A DNA stretch of 64,000 nucleotides, taken from contig NW_020825288.1 of the NCBI RefSeq assembly GCF_003286085.1, positions 21,018,001 through 21,082,000 of the forward strand, written 5' to 3'. The stretch's first letter is position 1; every line of letters starts with the position of its first letter. The notes beneath the pieces were generated by a model that saw only the letters and a list, made by a program, of their open reading frames with translations, was not told where the DNA came from and made no database searches. Of the stretch, positions 22,326-33,712 are shown piece by piece. Position numbers and translations under genes: made by a program. Source of the stretch: Drosophila persimilis (lineage: Eukaryota > Arthropoda > Insecta > Diptera > Drosophilidae).

Positions 22326-23640
22326 GTTCCATCCCAGCCATCCCCCATACCCATACCCATGCCCCTTCTTGTTATAGTTATACGAATGCCCATAAAAATA
22401 CACAAATATTTTCCACATAAAGAGTGTCTTTTCCTGTTCAACGACATCCGCTTTTAAGGATCAATGCAGCCTCAGGCACAGGTCAAGTCCGATTGGAGCT
22501 GGCAATTTAATTGAGTTGGATTTAGTGCGGTTCATTAGGGCTCCACTCCATTCCATTGCCAATTAATTTGGCTGCGACATTGAAATTCCGAACTCCAATG
22601 GAGTTTCTTTTTCTTTCAATTATTCCATTTACTACTCCATTTGCTACACCCGCAACGATTTCGATTCGATTCGGCTCTGCTCTGGAAATTGACCAATCCT
22701 ATCAGCAATCAATAAATCATAACAAATTCAGATCTAATAACATAAGCGCATTCATATAACTATGTCACGGATGTAGCTCTAGTAGTCTGGTATATTCTGA
22801 GGCAGATCGGAGCACGTGGTCATCAGCTTCCGGTTAGTGCTTGGGTAATTCTCCAATTGTATCTAACGGATTGAAAGTGCCGGCTTTTCCAGCGTCAAGT
22901 TCAATTCCAATTCCAATTCATGTTTCTATCATGACGTGGGGGATTCAGTTGCTCAGGAACTGGTTTGACTAGCGTTCAGACGTACGCCAGACAAGATCGA
23001 ATCTCGAATCGTTCTTATAATCCCATTTGTCGATAGCTGGGTAATGATTTCGGCCCCACTCCAATAGAAGTAACAAATTCGTTAATTAAAACATTGTATT
23101 TGAAAGTGAAATACATGAACTAAAGTTGAAGTGAAGTGAATTGAAAGCGAAATTGAAACGGACAAAGAAGCGGCCTTAAGGGGTCATTGATTCTTGGGTA
23201 GATTCTGGAGATTTGAGGTACCTTTTTTTGTGCGTCCAAGAAATAGTTTCAATTGCACTAACATAATCCTATAAATGTTATTTTTTGAGCTCTAATGAGC
23301 TCCCAATAAAATTCTTTTGCCTTCAAACGAATGGGGAATATTTCATTACATCATTTGGCAGAGAGTTGAGTCACTTTCCTACCACTTTGACCATGATCGA
23401 GCACTTATCTATGCCGCAGCAATAGCTGTAATGCAAAGAGAGAAAAGCTTCAATCCAAAAGCTCGAAATGGTATAGGTATTGATATGGGTATGGGTATGG
23501 TGACCATTCCACTTTTGTGGGTCATTCGCCAAGGGGGAGGATAGAGTAGGAGATGGAGGTGTGTCTCTCTTTCTGCCTCCGTATGTATGTACGTGTATCT
23601 GTGTGTCAAGTGCAATGCTGGGCATCGATCAAAGTGGGAT
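21964..23640 (+). repeat. Left arm of inverted duplication
   Basis: From inside Ccp84Ab exon 2 through its 3' flank this DNA matches, in reverse complement, 26205-28310 (Ccp84Ad and its 3' flank). The 22326-22760 portion is nearly identical to 27457-27897. Blocks at 23043-23215 and 23318-23640 match 27181-27330 and 26205-26545. This arm has about 150 bp (22892-23042) missing from the right arm, and lacks the roughly 600-bp segment of the right arm that holds a small gene. Confidence 0.9.
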
Positions 23641-24073
23641 TTATTGGGTTACTTACATGACTAGAGAGTACTGCAGCACCGTAGCCCCGTCCCCGATCCG
23701 ATCCAAGTCCCGGCCCTGATCGCAAGCAAGTTGCTCGCCTAAGTCTTTTGTTTGTAACGGGCTTTTGTAGTTGCTCTTAGCGTTTTGTCCGCTTATTCGT
23801 CTGTCCGTCTAAGTGTCCGCCAGTCCGTCGTCCGTTCGTTCGTGTGTCCGTCCGCGTTTCATTCATAACAATAGCAAAATGGGTGTGACTCGTGGGTGCA
23901 AATCGTTGGGGGAAGAGCGAAAGAGAGGCAGACATGCAAATGAATTAAGATTGAAGTGATTTCTGTAAGCCAAAAAACGTGAAAAAGTGAAAGAAAGGCC
24001 AGGAGAGACAATGGCCAAATGATGAGGGGTCGTTGCTGGGTTGCTGGGTTGCTGCTGCCACGAAAATTTCGTC

Positions 24074-24081
24074 TATAAATA
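24074..24081 (+). promoter_or_regulatory. Ccp84Ac: Ccp84Ac TATA box
   Basis: TATAAATA about 107 nt before the start codon. The initiator is weaker than in the neighbours. Confidence 0.75.
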
Positions 24082-24180
24082 CAAATGCAGCGCCGAACGG
24101 ATTATTATTCAAGGCACACACTCCACAGAAGGAGGACAAAGTTTCGCTTCTTTTGCCCAATAACCTTAAACACTCGCAAA

Positions 24181-24958
24181 ATGGCTTTCAAGGTGAGTTG
24201 GTAGCTGATGTAACGCCTCTTTTGGCTTGGTAACAATCCCAAAAATCCCACATCTAATCGTCTTCTGCCCACAGTTGGTCGCACTCGTCTCCTGCTGCCT
24301 GGCAGCCGCATCCGCTGGCATCATTCCACTGGAGCATCACGAACAGCAGCAGCCACAACATGTCCTGTATCAGGCTCAGCCCCAGCACCAGCCCCAGCAT
24401 GTGCTCTACCAGAAGGCACATGATATCCATGCCCACGGACACGAGGTCTACCCGGATGATCCCCATCCCAAGTACAACTTCGCCTACGATGTGCAGGATG
24501 CCCTCTCCGGAGACTCCAAGAGCCAGTCAGAGTCCCGCGACGGAGATGTGGTCCAGGGCGAGTACTCGCTGGACGATGCCGACGGTTTCCGCCGCACTGT
24601 GAAGTACACCGCTGACTCGGTGAACGGATTCAATGCCGTCGTCCATCGCGAGCCACTGGCTCATGTGCACCACAAGGTGGTGGCTGCTCCAGCTGCTGTT
24701 CAATACCACCATGCACCGACTGCTGTGATCAAGACGCCCGTGTCTTATGCCGCTCCGGCTCCCACTTATGCGGCACCCACCTATGCTGCTCCAGCGTACA
24801 CCTCTCCCGCTTACACCGCCCCCGCCTACGCCTCTCATCATGAGCAGCAGCAGCAGCTGCAGCAGGAGCAGGAGCACCAGCACCACTATGCCACCTACGA
24901 GACTCCCGCCCCCGCCCATGCTGCCCATGAGGCCCATGAGTATTACCATCACCAGTAG
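24181..24958 (+). CDS. Ccp84Ac: RR-2 cuticle protein Ccp84Ac
   Basis: Secreted cuticle protein. Exon 1 24181-24192 (MAFK), 82-nt intron, exon 2 24275-24958; 231 residues. The signal peptide [14 protein letters not shown] is followed by a Gln/His-rich stretch ([16 protein letters not shown]) not seen in other members. The RR-2 domain at about 67-130 ([14 protein letters not shown]...GFNAVV) has [17 protein letters not shown] in place of [17 protein letters not shown]. The tail has TYAAPAYT repeats, then a Gln/Glu/His-rich end (EYYHHQ). It sits alone between the two arms of the inverted duplication and shares neither arm's sequence. Most divergent of the Aa-Ad group. Confidence 0.9.
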
Positions 24959-25078
24959 GAGATCCTCCCTTCCTAGAGATCTGACAAGCGAAAGTATTAT
25001 CTTGCATCCATTCCATTCTGATCTATCATTTTCCACATTAATTTAGTTCTGTTGATTAGTTATATTGTACATATTTTG

Positions 25079-25084
25079 AATAAA
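25079..25084 (+). terminator. Ccp84Ac: Ccp84Ac polyadenylation signal
   Basis: AATAAA 121 nt after the Ccp84Ac stop. Confidence 0.7.
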
Positions 25085-26204
25085 CTTTGATGAATGCCTA
25101 AAAACTTTAAATTCCAATACATTTATGAAGGTTGAAAGTGTATAAATATCATGGGTATACACAGTGAAGTAATGTCCAGAGTCAGCTTTGAATTATCCTA
25201 AATAAATCAGGATTGGTTGCTGGATTTTGTACTTCAACAAAAATTACACATAAACTCAGAATGAAAATCAAAATCAAGGTTGTACAAATATGTCTCCCCG
25301 ACATATCTAATCCCCAAACAACAAACATGACTTGTAATATAATAAATCCAAAATCCAAGATGACAATCAAATCTCAAAGATTAGACACATTCCATTGGCA
25401 AACAAATAATCAGAACAAATACACAGAACACACGCTTCTTAAGTAATCCTTAAAATCAAAACAAAAATTTGTATCCAAACATATTCCAAAAGATATGTGC
25501 GTAATGTGAGAGAACAATTGGCATTAATTTAATGAAGTGTGAGATTTACATATTAAGCACCGCGACAGTGTTTCCCGATTGGTCATGATTCAATGCGAAT
25601 TTTTCTGTTGCCGCAGCTCCACATTCGAAGACCGGTTTTTGTGGGGTCTTGCGGCGGGCGGTCTGGTTTGCCAAAATATCCGGTAGCAACAATAGCACTT
25701 TTTGCAATTTTAATGTCGCACACAAATTGAATGTCAAATTATTTGAGGCATACCATGCTGCCATACGCGGGACGCGGGTATTGGCTCTGATATCAGTTTC
25801 GGTTGGCGGCCAAGCAAGTCCGGCAACGACTTGGTGTGTGGACTCTGACTCGATCTTGAGGTATGTCCAATTGCAAGACAAGACATAATTTGCTCCACAT
25901 TCCCACACAAAGGTCTAACGCAACCACATAAGCGACCAAATGCCGGTTCGCCCTCGATGCTCTCGGCCTTTCGCTCCTCAATTGTGTGGCTTTAGCTTTG
26001 GCTGTGGCCTGCGGCCTGTGGCTTTGGCAATGCGAGTGGATCGAGTGCTCTGCTCTGGCACTTGGTGGGACAATAATGTCCGAAAGTATACATATCGTAG
26101 AACACAATTTAAGATAAGTTAAAGTTAAAGACGGTTTCTTAATTTCAACGAATCAAATAGAAGACTTAAGCAAGGAACTAAGGACAGGGACTCCTATCGA
26201 ATCG
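25085..26204. other. Intergenic DNA, Ccp84Ac to inverted-repeat right arm
   Basis: AT-rich to about 25550, then more balanced DNA. Open frames on both strands (25546-25908 and 25649-25888) overlap each other and match nothing known. No splice-supported gene found. Confidence 0.6.
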
Positions 26205-28310
26205 ATCCTAGCTTGATCGATGCCCATCATTGCACTTGACACACAGATACACACAGACAGAGGCGAAGATCTATTTATAGATAGACACACCTCCATCTCC
26301 GTCTTCCCTTTGGCGAATGATACGAAAAAGTTGCCTGCTCACCTTGCTCATATCCATACCCATTCGGAAATAAAACCCATACCATTTGGAGCTTTCGGGT
26401 TGAAGCTTTTCTCTCTTTGCATTACAGCCATTACCGTGGCATAGATAAGTGCACAATCATGGCCAAAATAGTAGGAAAGTGACTCAACTCTCTGCCAAAT
26501 GATGTAATGAAATATTCCGCATTCGCTTGGCAACGAATGAAATTCCTTTGCAAGCTAATTTTTAGAAGAGTAATCCAAGAGATATCCATATTTTAGCTTA
26601 AACCATTTACTTTTAATCAATTTTATTGAAAATTCTTCAGCGAGGGTCTATCAGGGTCTATCATCCAACGCAGCGCTACTTCGAGTTCTTATCCTTGAGC
26701 GCCCCGAAGTATAGAACCGACCAAGACTTGTCTAGAACTTCGTATTCCCTGGGACGCTGGTTGATGCTATTAATGTTGTCCAAGTGTTATTAGGGTTACG
26801 TATGTTCCCCTTCTAGTCCTATGTCCTTACCTTATATCCGAGGTGAATAGACGGTGTCGATGAAGCTGCTGTGGAATGCAAACGAGCTTCGGTGCGGGTT
26901 TCAGTTGCAAGGCACAGTCGCTATCCGTAGAGTGAAGGTTGCTGTCGTTTGAACCCATTTGGCCGGATTTGGAAGACATCATTGTTACATAGGTTTCTGT
27001 CTCTTAACCAAAAAAAATTTTATATATTGAATATGGGAAACAATTACTATCCTGTTAAACAATTTTTTTAAATGTGTGTACTGTGTATAGAAAAATCCGA
27101 CTGTAGGGACAAGGCTAAGTGATATATTCCTTATTGTAAAATTTGGAATACAATTTCGACTGTCAAGGCATCCTTTTTTATTCCAATCTCCAAAATATCT
27201 CCAAGAATCAATGACCCCCTTAGACCGCTTCTGTGTCCGTTTCAATTTCGCTTTCAATTCACTTCACTTCACCTTTAGTTTCACTTTCAAATACAATGTT
27301 TTAATCAACGAATTTATTGCTTCTTATTGGAGTGGACCAGAAATCATTACGGAAAAGCCGGCACTTTCAATCCAAGCACTAACCGGAAGCTGATGACCAC
27401 GTGCTCCGATCTGCCTCAGAATATACCAGACTACTAGAGCTACATCCGTGACATAGTTATATGAATGCGCTTATGTTATTAGATCTGAATTTGTTATGAT
27501 TTATTGATTGCTGATAGGATTGGTCAATTTCCAGAGCAGAGCCGAATCGAATCAATATCGTTGCGGGTGTAGCAAATGGAGTAGTAAATGGAATAATTGA
27601 AAGAAAAAGAAACTCCATTGGAGTTCGGAATTTCAATGTCGCAGCCAAATTAATTGGCAATGGAATGGAGTGGAGCCCTAATGAACCGCACTAAATCCAA
27701 TTCAATTAAATTGCGAGCTCCAATCGGACTTGACCTGTGCCTGAGGCTGCATTGATCCTTAAAAGCGGATGTCGTTGAACAGGAAAAGACACTCTTTATG
27801 TGGAAAATATTTGTGTATTTTTAGGGGGCATTCGTATAACTATAACAAGAAGGGGCATGGGTATGGGTATGGGTATGGGGAATGGCTGGGATGCAACTTA
27901 GTGGTGGTAGGCGACAGCGGGGGCGGCGTAGGAGGTGTAGGTGGCAGCGGGAGCTGAGTAGTGGGTGGGAGCGGCATAGTGGGCCACGGGAGCAACCGTC
28001 TTGACGACAGCTGGGGCAGCATAGGTGTGGTAAGCGGGAGCCACAGTCTTGACGACAGCTGGGGCGGCATAGGTGTGGTAGGCGGGAGCCACGGTCTTGA
28101 CCACAGCGGGGGCAGCATAGTGGGCAACAGCGGGAGCGGCGACGGTCTTCACAACAGTCTTGACATGCTCGAGGGGCACGCGGTTGACGACGGCGTTGAA
28201 TCCATTGATGGGGTCGGCGGTGTACTGGACGGTGCGCTTGTATCCATCGGAATCGATCAGGGAGTACTCTCCGCGGACGACATCTCCGTCGCGCTCCTCC
28301 ACCTGGCTCT
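26205..28310 (-). repeat. Right arm of inverted duplication
   Basis: Reverse-complement partner of 21964-23640. It covers most of Ccp84Ad exon 2 (including a 14-residue repeat unit extra to Ccp84Ab) and its 3' flank. It is interrupted by a segment of about 600 bp (roughly 26560-27180) with no counterpart in the left arm, which contains a spliced small-gene candidate. Confidence 0.9.
26676..26982 (-). CDS. Candidate two-exon gene, 80 residues, unknown
   Basis: Not recognised. Exon 1 runs from ATG 26980-26982 to 26831; a 64-nt intron (26767-26830, AG/gtaagg donor, ttaatag acceptor) follows; exon 2 is 26676-26766, ending TAG. The phase is kept (AG|C) and the total is 80 codons. Product: Ser/Asp-rich start (MMSSKSGQMGSNDSN), middle KPAPKLVCIPQQLHRHRLF, end REYEVLDKSWSVLYFGALKD. 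No signal peptide or domain was seen. The start context is ACAATG, with an in-frame stop upstream at 27004. TATATAAAA on the minus strand (27018-27026) gives a plausible promoter with a very short leader. It lies in the segment unique to the right arm of the inverted duplication, on the same strand as Ccp84Ad. Intron size, splice sites and complex protein composition support it; expression is unknown. Confidence 0.55.
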
Positions 28311-28612
28311 TGGAGTCGCCGGAGAGCGAGTCTTGGACATCGTAGGCGTACTTGTACTGGGGATGGGGGTCGTATTCCTCGGCGGCCTTGGCCAGCACGG
28401 GCTGGGCAATCGTCTTGACGACGGCGGGTGCGGCATAGGTGGCCACGGCGGGGGCGGCGTGGTAGACCTGGGCGGCGGGCAGAAGGCCGGCGTTGGCAGC
28501 GGCGATCAGAGCGAAGAGGGCGATGAACTGGAAGGGAAGGGCATTCTGAATGAGGATCTTGGGTCTTTGGTATGGTATCTGTGTGCTCTCCTGATCGTAC
28601 CTTGAATGCCAT
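27898..28612 (-). CDS. Ccp84Ad: RR-2 cuticle protein Ccp84Ad
   Basis: Secreted chitin-binding cuticle protein. Exon 1 28601-28612 (MAFK), 73-nt intron, exon 2 27898-28527; 213 residues. Signal peptide [15 protein letters not shown]-2 domain about 58-123 with the usual [17 protein letters not shown], unlike Ccp84Ab. The C-terminal repeats [16 protein letters not shown] occur in one more copy than in Ccp84Ab, and otherwise the last 110 or so residues agree. It is convergent with Ccp84Ab across Ccp84Ac. The 3' flank is the right arm of the inverted duplication. Name assigned by order. Confidence 0.92.
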
Positions 28613-28714
28613 TTTGATTGGTTTGTGGTTTGGGGCTTGTGCTGCGGTTGCTGCTGCTGTTAGTTGCTGTGAGGCGAAGAGTGGACTGTGAGGGCTACTG
28701 GGCCAACAGTCTGC

Positions 28715-28721
28715 TTTTATA
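28715..28721 (-). promoter_or_regulatory. Ccp84Ad: Ccp84Ad TATA box
   Basis: Minus-strand TATAAAA, about 103 nt upstream of the start codon. Confidence 0.8.
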
Positions 28722-29570
28722 CGTATATGGAGCAACTTCTGGTAGTGGCTGGCAATGGCCACGCTCTCCGCGTAATTAGTGCAATTCAGTTATGCTAAAC
28801 GTGGATGGAGAGCAGCGATAGGAGGTGGAAGAGAAGGAGGGAAATTGTAACATTGAAATCGTGCTCTATTGTACGAAAAATGTCTTTGTGTGCTGTCATC
28901 GAAATAAATTCAATTTATCCAAGAAATACGCGTATGCACAGGTATTTCTGTGGCTCCGAAAAACCAGTTTGCTGCGACTGTTAATGAAAGCGTAATTGGG
29001 GAAGTGCATTAAAAGAGCATCCATCAAGTGCAGGGGTTTCGAATGGGAGTTGCAACAGAATATTCTATAAGGATATTTGAGGAGTAATTCCACGTTCATA
29101 TTTATGATATGATGGCGCATGATTTTAATCTCATTTCGAACTGCTAATCTTTGAAATTTGTTCTCTATGCTTAAGAAATTTTGTGAATGATATTTGCTAA
29201 GGCTCTTCTTTAAGGTTTATAAGTATATAAGATTGGGAATTGCTTGCATATTATTCATAGGGTCGAAAGGGTAGCCCGTCTCTTCTGAAAAACTCCTCCA
29301 CCCCTAGATCTTGCAGTTTCAGAAGCTACAAATTTTTTGACCAAATACTAATTAAAATTGGATTTGTGTAATCAATAAAATGCAGCTTGGTTTTATAATT
29401 AAAGTTTGCCATTTTAAGCAGAACCAAAGAGTTTAAGATGGTGCGTGACAGTTTTTACAAGCCCCCGGTCCCAGCCCCAGAGGCAGGTGGCATTCGAGGC
29501 GCCGCCGCGACAGTGAGGGCACCGCCAAAAATGAATTCCAATTAGGTGTCATCAATGTCATTGGATCGCG
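28722..29570. other. Intergenic DNA between divergent Ccp84Ad and Ccp84Ae
   Basis: Shared upstream region of two divergent cuticle genes. No ORF of interest and no repeats of note. Confidence 0.6.
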
Positions 29571-29602
29571 TATAAAATCCAATGGCCCGAGACGGGTCAG
29601 AC
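29571..29602 (+). promoter_or_regulatory. Ccp84Ae: Ccp84Ae TATA box and initiator region
   Basis: TATAAAA at 29571-29577 with TCAGAC/ATTCAGT initiator-like words about 30 nt downstream. Confidence 0.8.
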
Positions 29603-29667
29603 ATTCAGTGTTTGGCTTCAGCCCAAGACAGCAACTGCAGTAAATCCAACTAAAAATCCATTCAAAA

Positions 29668-30392
29668 ATGGCCTGCAAGGTTCGTGTGGATAAAGCGAGG
29701 ATTAAAACAGGATTATCAGTGTTCTAAAATTCTCTATCTCTTCCACGCAGATCGTGATCGCTTTGGCTCTGTTCGCCGTGGCAGCCCAGGCCGCCGTTCT
29801 GAGGACCGTCGCTCCCGTGGCAGTGGCTCCGGCACCCGTCCCCGTCCTGGCCAAGACCGTCGAATTGGAGGAGGTGGATCCCCATCCCCAGTACTCCTAC
29901 AGCTACGATGTGCAGGACTCTATCTCCGGCGACAACAAGGGGCATGTGGAGGAGCGTGACGGAGATTTGGTCCGCGGCGAGTACTCCCTGATCGATGCCG
30001 ACGGTTTCAAGCGTACTGTGACCTACACCGCCGATTCTATCAATGGATTCAATGCTGTTGTCCGTCGTGAGCCCATCGTCGCCGTGCAGGCTGAGCCATT
30101 GATCAAGGCCGCTCCCGTTGCTGTTGCCGCTCCCCTCGTGAAGGCTGCTCCTGTTGCTGTGGCAGCACCGATTGTCCGCTCTGCTCCTTTGGCCGTGGCT
30201 GCTCCTGTCCTTCGCTCTGCTCCTCTTGCGGTTGCCTCCCCCATTGTCCGTTCGGCTCCGCTGGCGCTTTCCTCTCCCCTTGTCCGATCTGCCCCTCTGG
30301 CGGTGGCTGCCCCAGCACCCATCCTGCGCACCGCTGCCTATTCCACGCCTTTGAGGTACACAGCCCCTACCTATACCATTGCCAACTTGTAA
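29668..30392 (+). CDS. Ccp84Ae: RR-2 cuticle protein Ccp84Ae
   Basis: Secreted cuticle protein. Exon 1 29668-29679 encodes MACK, the only Ccp here without MAFK. A 71-nt intron precedes exon 2 29751-30392; 217 residues. Signal peptide IVIALALFAVAAQA. RR-2 domain about 48-113 (VDPHPQYSYSYDVQDSISGDNKGHVEERDGDLV). The tail differs from the Aa-Ad group: repeats of AAPxVRSAPLAVA and AAPVAVAAPLVKA, ending TAPTYTIANL. A long antisense open frame is only the shadow of this repeat. Confidence 0.92.
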
Positions 30393-30991
30393 AATCTGAC
30401 TTTTGTTTTTGTTAATGAATATAAATTGTGATTGTTATGTTAATTTGAATGGTTTTTATTGGGGTGTCTTTCTAGAAGTCTTATGGTAGAAGATTCTGAG
30501 AGTAAGAAGATCAATTCTTACCTTCCCTCAGAGTCTGGATCTTAAAAGTATCTCTTTATATGGTTCTCTTCTATTTCTTGTCTAGGTCAGTTCCATTTTG
30601 AAACACTCTTTCGGACACTCCTCTTTTATCTCTCTAAGGTCTCTTTCCTCCCCAATCTACAGATTAATCGGGCAACACAATATCCCACTCAAGGCAGAAT
30701 AGTGAAAGTGTTCAAAATCCGCTGAGAGTTTCGCCTATGACACTAAGCCGCAGAGCCCCACATTTGCATGCCCCAAAAGATTGCATAAATTTATATATGT
30801 ATATATATATCTTTTTCGCATTGCGTGGGCCATTGTAATTGCCCCGTTTCCAGTCAATAAATTAATAAGTTAAATAATAAAAAAAATATACAAAAAAATG
30901 ATATCAAAAGTGACAAAACTGATTTTTTGGCCAAAAGCAAAATTAATCAATTTCAATTAGCTTTTTTCGAGCTTCGCACTTTTTGCAGGGG
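30393..30991. other. Intergenic DNA, Ccp84Ae to Ccp84Af
   Basis: AT-rich with TATATA runs near 30795. No gene seen. Confidence 0.6.
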
Positions 30992-31027
30992 TATAAAAAG
31001 CAGTGTACGCTGGCCAGTAAATCATTC
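30992..31027 (+). promoter_or_regulatory. Ccp84Af: Ccp84Af TATA box and initiator
   Basis: TATAAAA at 30992-30998 and TCATTC at 31022-31027, canonical spacing. Confidence 0.85.
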
Positions 31028-31100
31028 CACAGCCTCTCTGTCTTCGGAACAGTTAACGGATACCGTTAAACCAACCTCCAAACCTCCCAAATTTAGAGCC

Positions 31101-31615
31101 ATGGCCTTCAAGGTGAGTGATCCTGGTAGTCTAGGAGGTTTTTCTTTTATTAATTGGCTTCATCCTTCCAGTTCTTCGCCGTTCTTGCCCTCGTGGCTGC
31201 CGTTAGTGCTGGTGTTGTTCCCGTCCAGCAGGTGTACCATGCTCCAGCCCCTGCAGTGGCCTATGCCCATGCTCCTGTGGCCGTTGCCCATGCCCAGCCC
31301 GTGCTGGCCAAGCACGACGATGAGTACGATCCCCATCCCCAGTACAAGTTCGCCTACGATGTGCAGGACGCCCTCTCCGGAGACTCCAAGAGCCAGGTGG
31401 AGGAGCGCGACGGCGATGTCGTCCATGGCGAGTACTCCCTCAACGACTCTGACGGCTACCGTCGCATTGTCCAGTACACCTCGGACCCCATCAACGGATT
31501 CAATGCCGTCGTCAACCGCGTGCCCCTCGACCATGTCAAGACTGTGGTGAAGTCAGTGGCACCCGTGGCTGTTGCCGCTGCCCCACTGCCAGTGGCCTAC
31601 CATCAGCACCACTAA
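31101..31615 (+). CDS. Ccp84Af: RR-2 cuticle protein Ccp84Af
   Basis: Shortest member of the cluster. Exon 1 31101-31112 (MAFK), 59-nt intron, exon 2 31172-31615; 151 residues, the same length as I recall for D. melanogaster Ccp84Af. Signal peptide FFAVLALVAAVSA. RR-2 domain about 58-123 ([21 protein letters not shown]...GFNAVV). The C-terminal tail is brief (VKSVAPVAVAAAPLPVAYHQHH) and lacks the AAP repeat arrays of its neighbours. Confidence 0.93.
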
Positions 31616-31665
31616 GGCTTACGGCTCTCATCCTTCCCTCATCCCTTAACGAAATGTTTTAGATG

Positions 31666-31671
31666 AATAAA
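31666..31671 (+). terminator. Ccp84Af: Ccp84Af polyadenylation signal
   Basis: AATAAA 51 nt past the stop. Confidence 0.75.
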
Positions 31672-33657
31672 TTGTTGAATATTTGTAAGCTCACAAATTC
31701 GAGAGTGTCTTTTTAATTGAACATTGAAAATGGAAGCTGAAAAGGAGAGCTAATGAAAGTCTAAAGGGAATTCCCTAAGAGAGGGACCCATAATCTAGGC
31801 TCTTCCTTAAATTCCTCCCAAAGAAACCTCAGCTGCAATGATTATTTAGCATTACCTTGGCTCTTCTTTAAAGGCCTCATGAGCACATATATTTTGTAAT
31901 CAATTTTCTGGTAATCAATTTGCTGGTAATAACTTATTAAGGGCCCTCAAAATTTAAACAGGCGTTGGATCTCGGGTCCGACCCATTTTACACCAATCAT
32001 CGAAAATTGAGGCAGACATCCGATTGGAAAGAAACGCATTGGAACATTTCAATAAAAAACCATCTGCGTTCGAAGGCTTATTGAATTTTAATGCATGTAA
32101 TGTGCCTTTTGGCTTGGATGTGCATTCAAAGCGCGGGGACACCCCCTTGAAAAACCAGTTAAGGTCAGATGGCTGCATGGTCCGAACCTTTCGCCAAGTC
32201 TGGGGCCTGTGTCCGACTCGGCTTGAGAATGATTTACGTGACATTATTGGACTTAAATTGTTTCCTTTATCTTAAAGTGGCTACCAGATAGGAGGCGGCA
32301 GACTTTCGAACGTGGGCAAGTGCAAATATGCCAAGGCAGAGGGCCAGCCATAGCCACATGACTGTCACAGAAGTGGACAGGAGACCCCAAACCATGAACA
32401 ACCGACAGCAGTCAATGGACAACGTGCATGGAGCCACGGACAGCAAAGGTTAAGGTCACAGTCAATTTTCATTGTTAATTACCGTTGGAGTGAGCGCTTC
32501 GTTGGCCAAAAACGGACCCGTTCCCATGCTTAGCATGTAAGTACACATGCCCAGAGATCCACAGTAGTCACAACAACCACAGCCGGAGCTTCAAAGATCG
32601 ACAGTAGCCCGAACCACAGTGTGGCAGCTCGTAATGGCTGTGCGCATGCGCAACGTCTCGCATCGAGGCCCATAAACGTTTACCAGACGAATTACAACAA
32701 TGCTCGTGTCGCATTAAAAACCAGCCCAGACCCCGAACCAGACCCATACCCCATCATCAATGCGCTTAAGCCCCGTTCACACTAGGCCCCCATTGCAATG
32801 ACTACAAAATACTAAAATCTTCTGCGGGTTTCCCCCGTGCCGCTTACAAACTGAACTTGACAGCAATTTAGTGGCCACTCGAAATAAATTTATTTGCTTA
32901 GTGTAAACGCTTCTTGTCTTGTCGCGACATTCTCTGCGTTCTTGGACGTGTTGGACTCCGGCTTTGTGTTGGCCATTTACGTTGACATTATTCACTGTTT
33001 CACTTCTGTGGACGGAAAGTGTTATTTTGTCAGTTTATGTCGGGGAGTGGAGCGTTCTTTCTTGTAAGGTGACCTTGAAAACGCTTGTAGTTGGGAGTGA
33101 AAGTGAGTTTCGGTTTCTTTTGAGTACTTTTCGTGGGACAAAGCAGAAAGTAAGATGATTATTTGTTGAAAGGAAATGAAGATAATGATTACAGAAGCCC
33201 AAGAGAAGATTAAATGGAATGACACAACAATTTGGTGAATGAATTTGGAACTTATGTGTAGATAATAAACAATATATAGGTCGCTTCCTGTTGGGGAAGG
33301 AAAATAAATAAGGTCTTATCCACACACATAGAATTGAGGCTTTTGAGATAATCTTTATATAAGATCTGGGGCAAATAGTTGGAAATTTTCCATAACGAAT
33401 CACTGCAACTCGACTAGACACTTTTTAACTCGAGATCAAATGGAATTTTCTGTTGGATTTACAGATATTATATCCATATCAATTCTTAATTGAGTTTCCT
33501 TTTTACAGTCTAGTCCCTCTTACGATCCAAATTTCAACTAAGGACTATTTTCTTCGCTAAGAGCAATGAATATTATGATTAAGAATACATTTTAAGTATT
33601 CCCCCTCCCAAAAACACATAATACTTTTAAGTTTTGCTTTCATTTAGATCACATCCA
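31672..33657. other. Intergenic DNA, Ccp84Af to Ccp84Ag
   Basis: No gene is supported. A minus-strand ATG ORF of 96 codons (31954-32244) has mixed, basic composition and an antisense frame also open; no splice or promoter signal decides it. The rest is ordinary intergenic sequence. Confidence 0.5.
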
Positions 33658-33663
33658 TTTATT
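33658..33663 (-). terminator. Ccp84Ag: Ccp84Ag polyadenylation signal
   Basis: AATAAA on the minus strand, about 50 nt past the stop. Confidence 0.7.
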
Positions 33664-33712
33664 CAATAACAACTAACGGCAATTATCTGGTCGTGGCGCC
33701 TATTCGGGCACT

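Noticed and set aside
22556..22759. 67-codon frame repeated almost exactly at 27457-27660
   Set aside because: Identity comes from the inverted duplication of noncoding 3' flank. Neither copy has a promoter, splice signals or coding-like composition.
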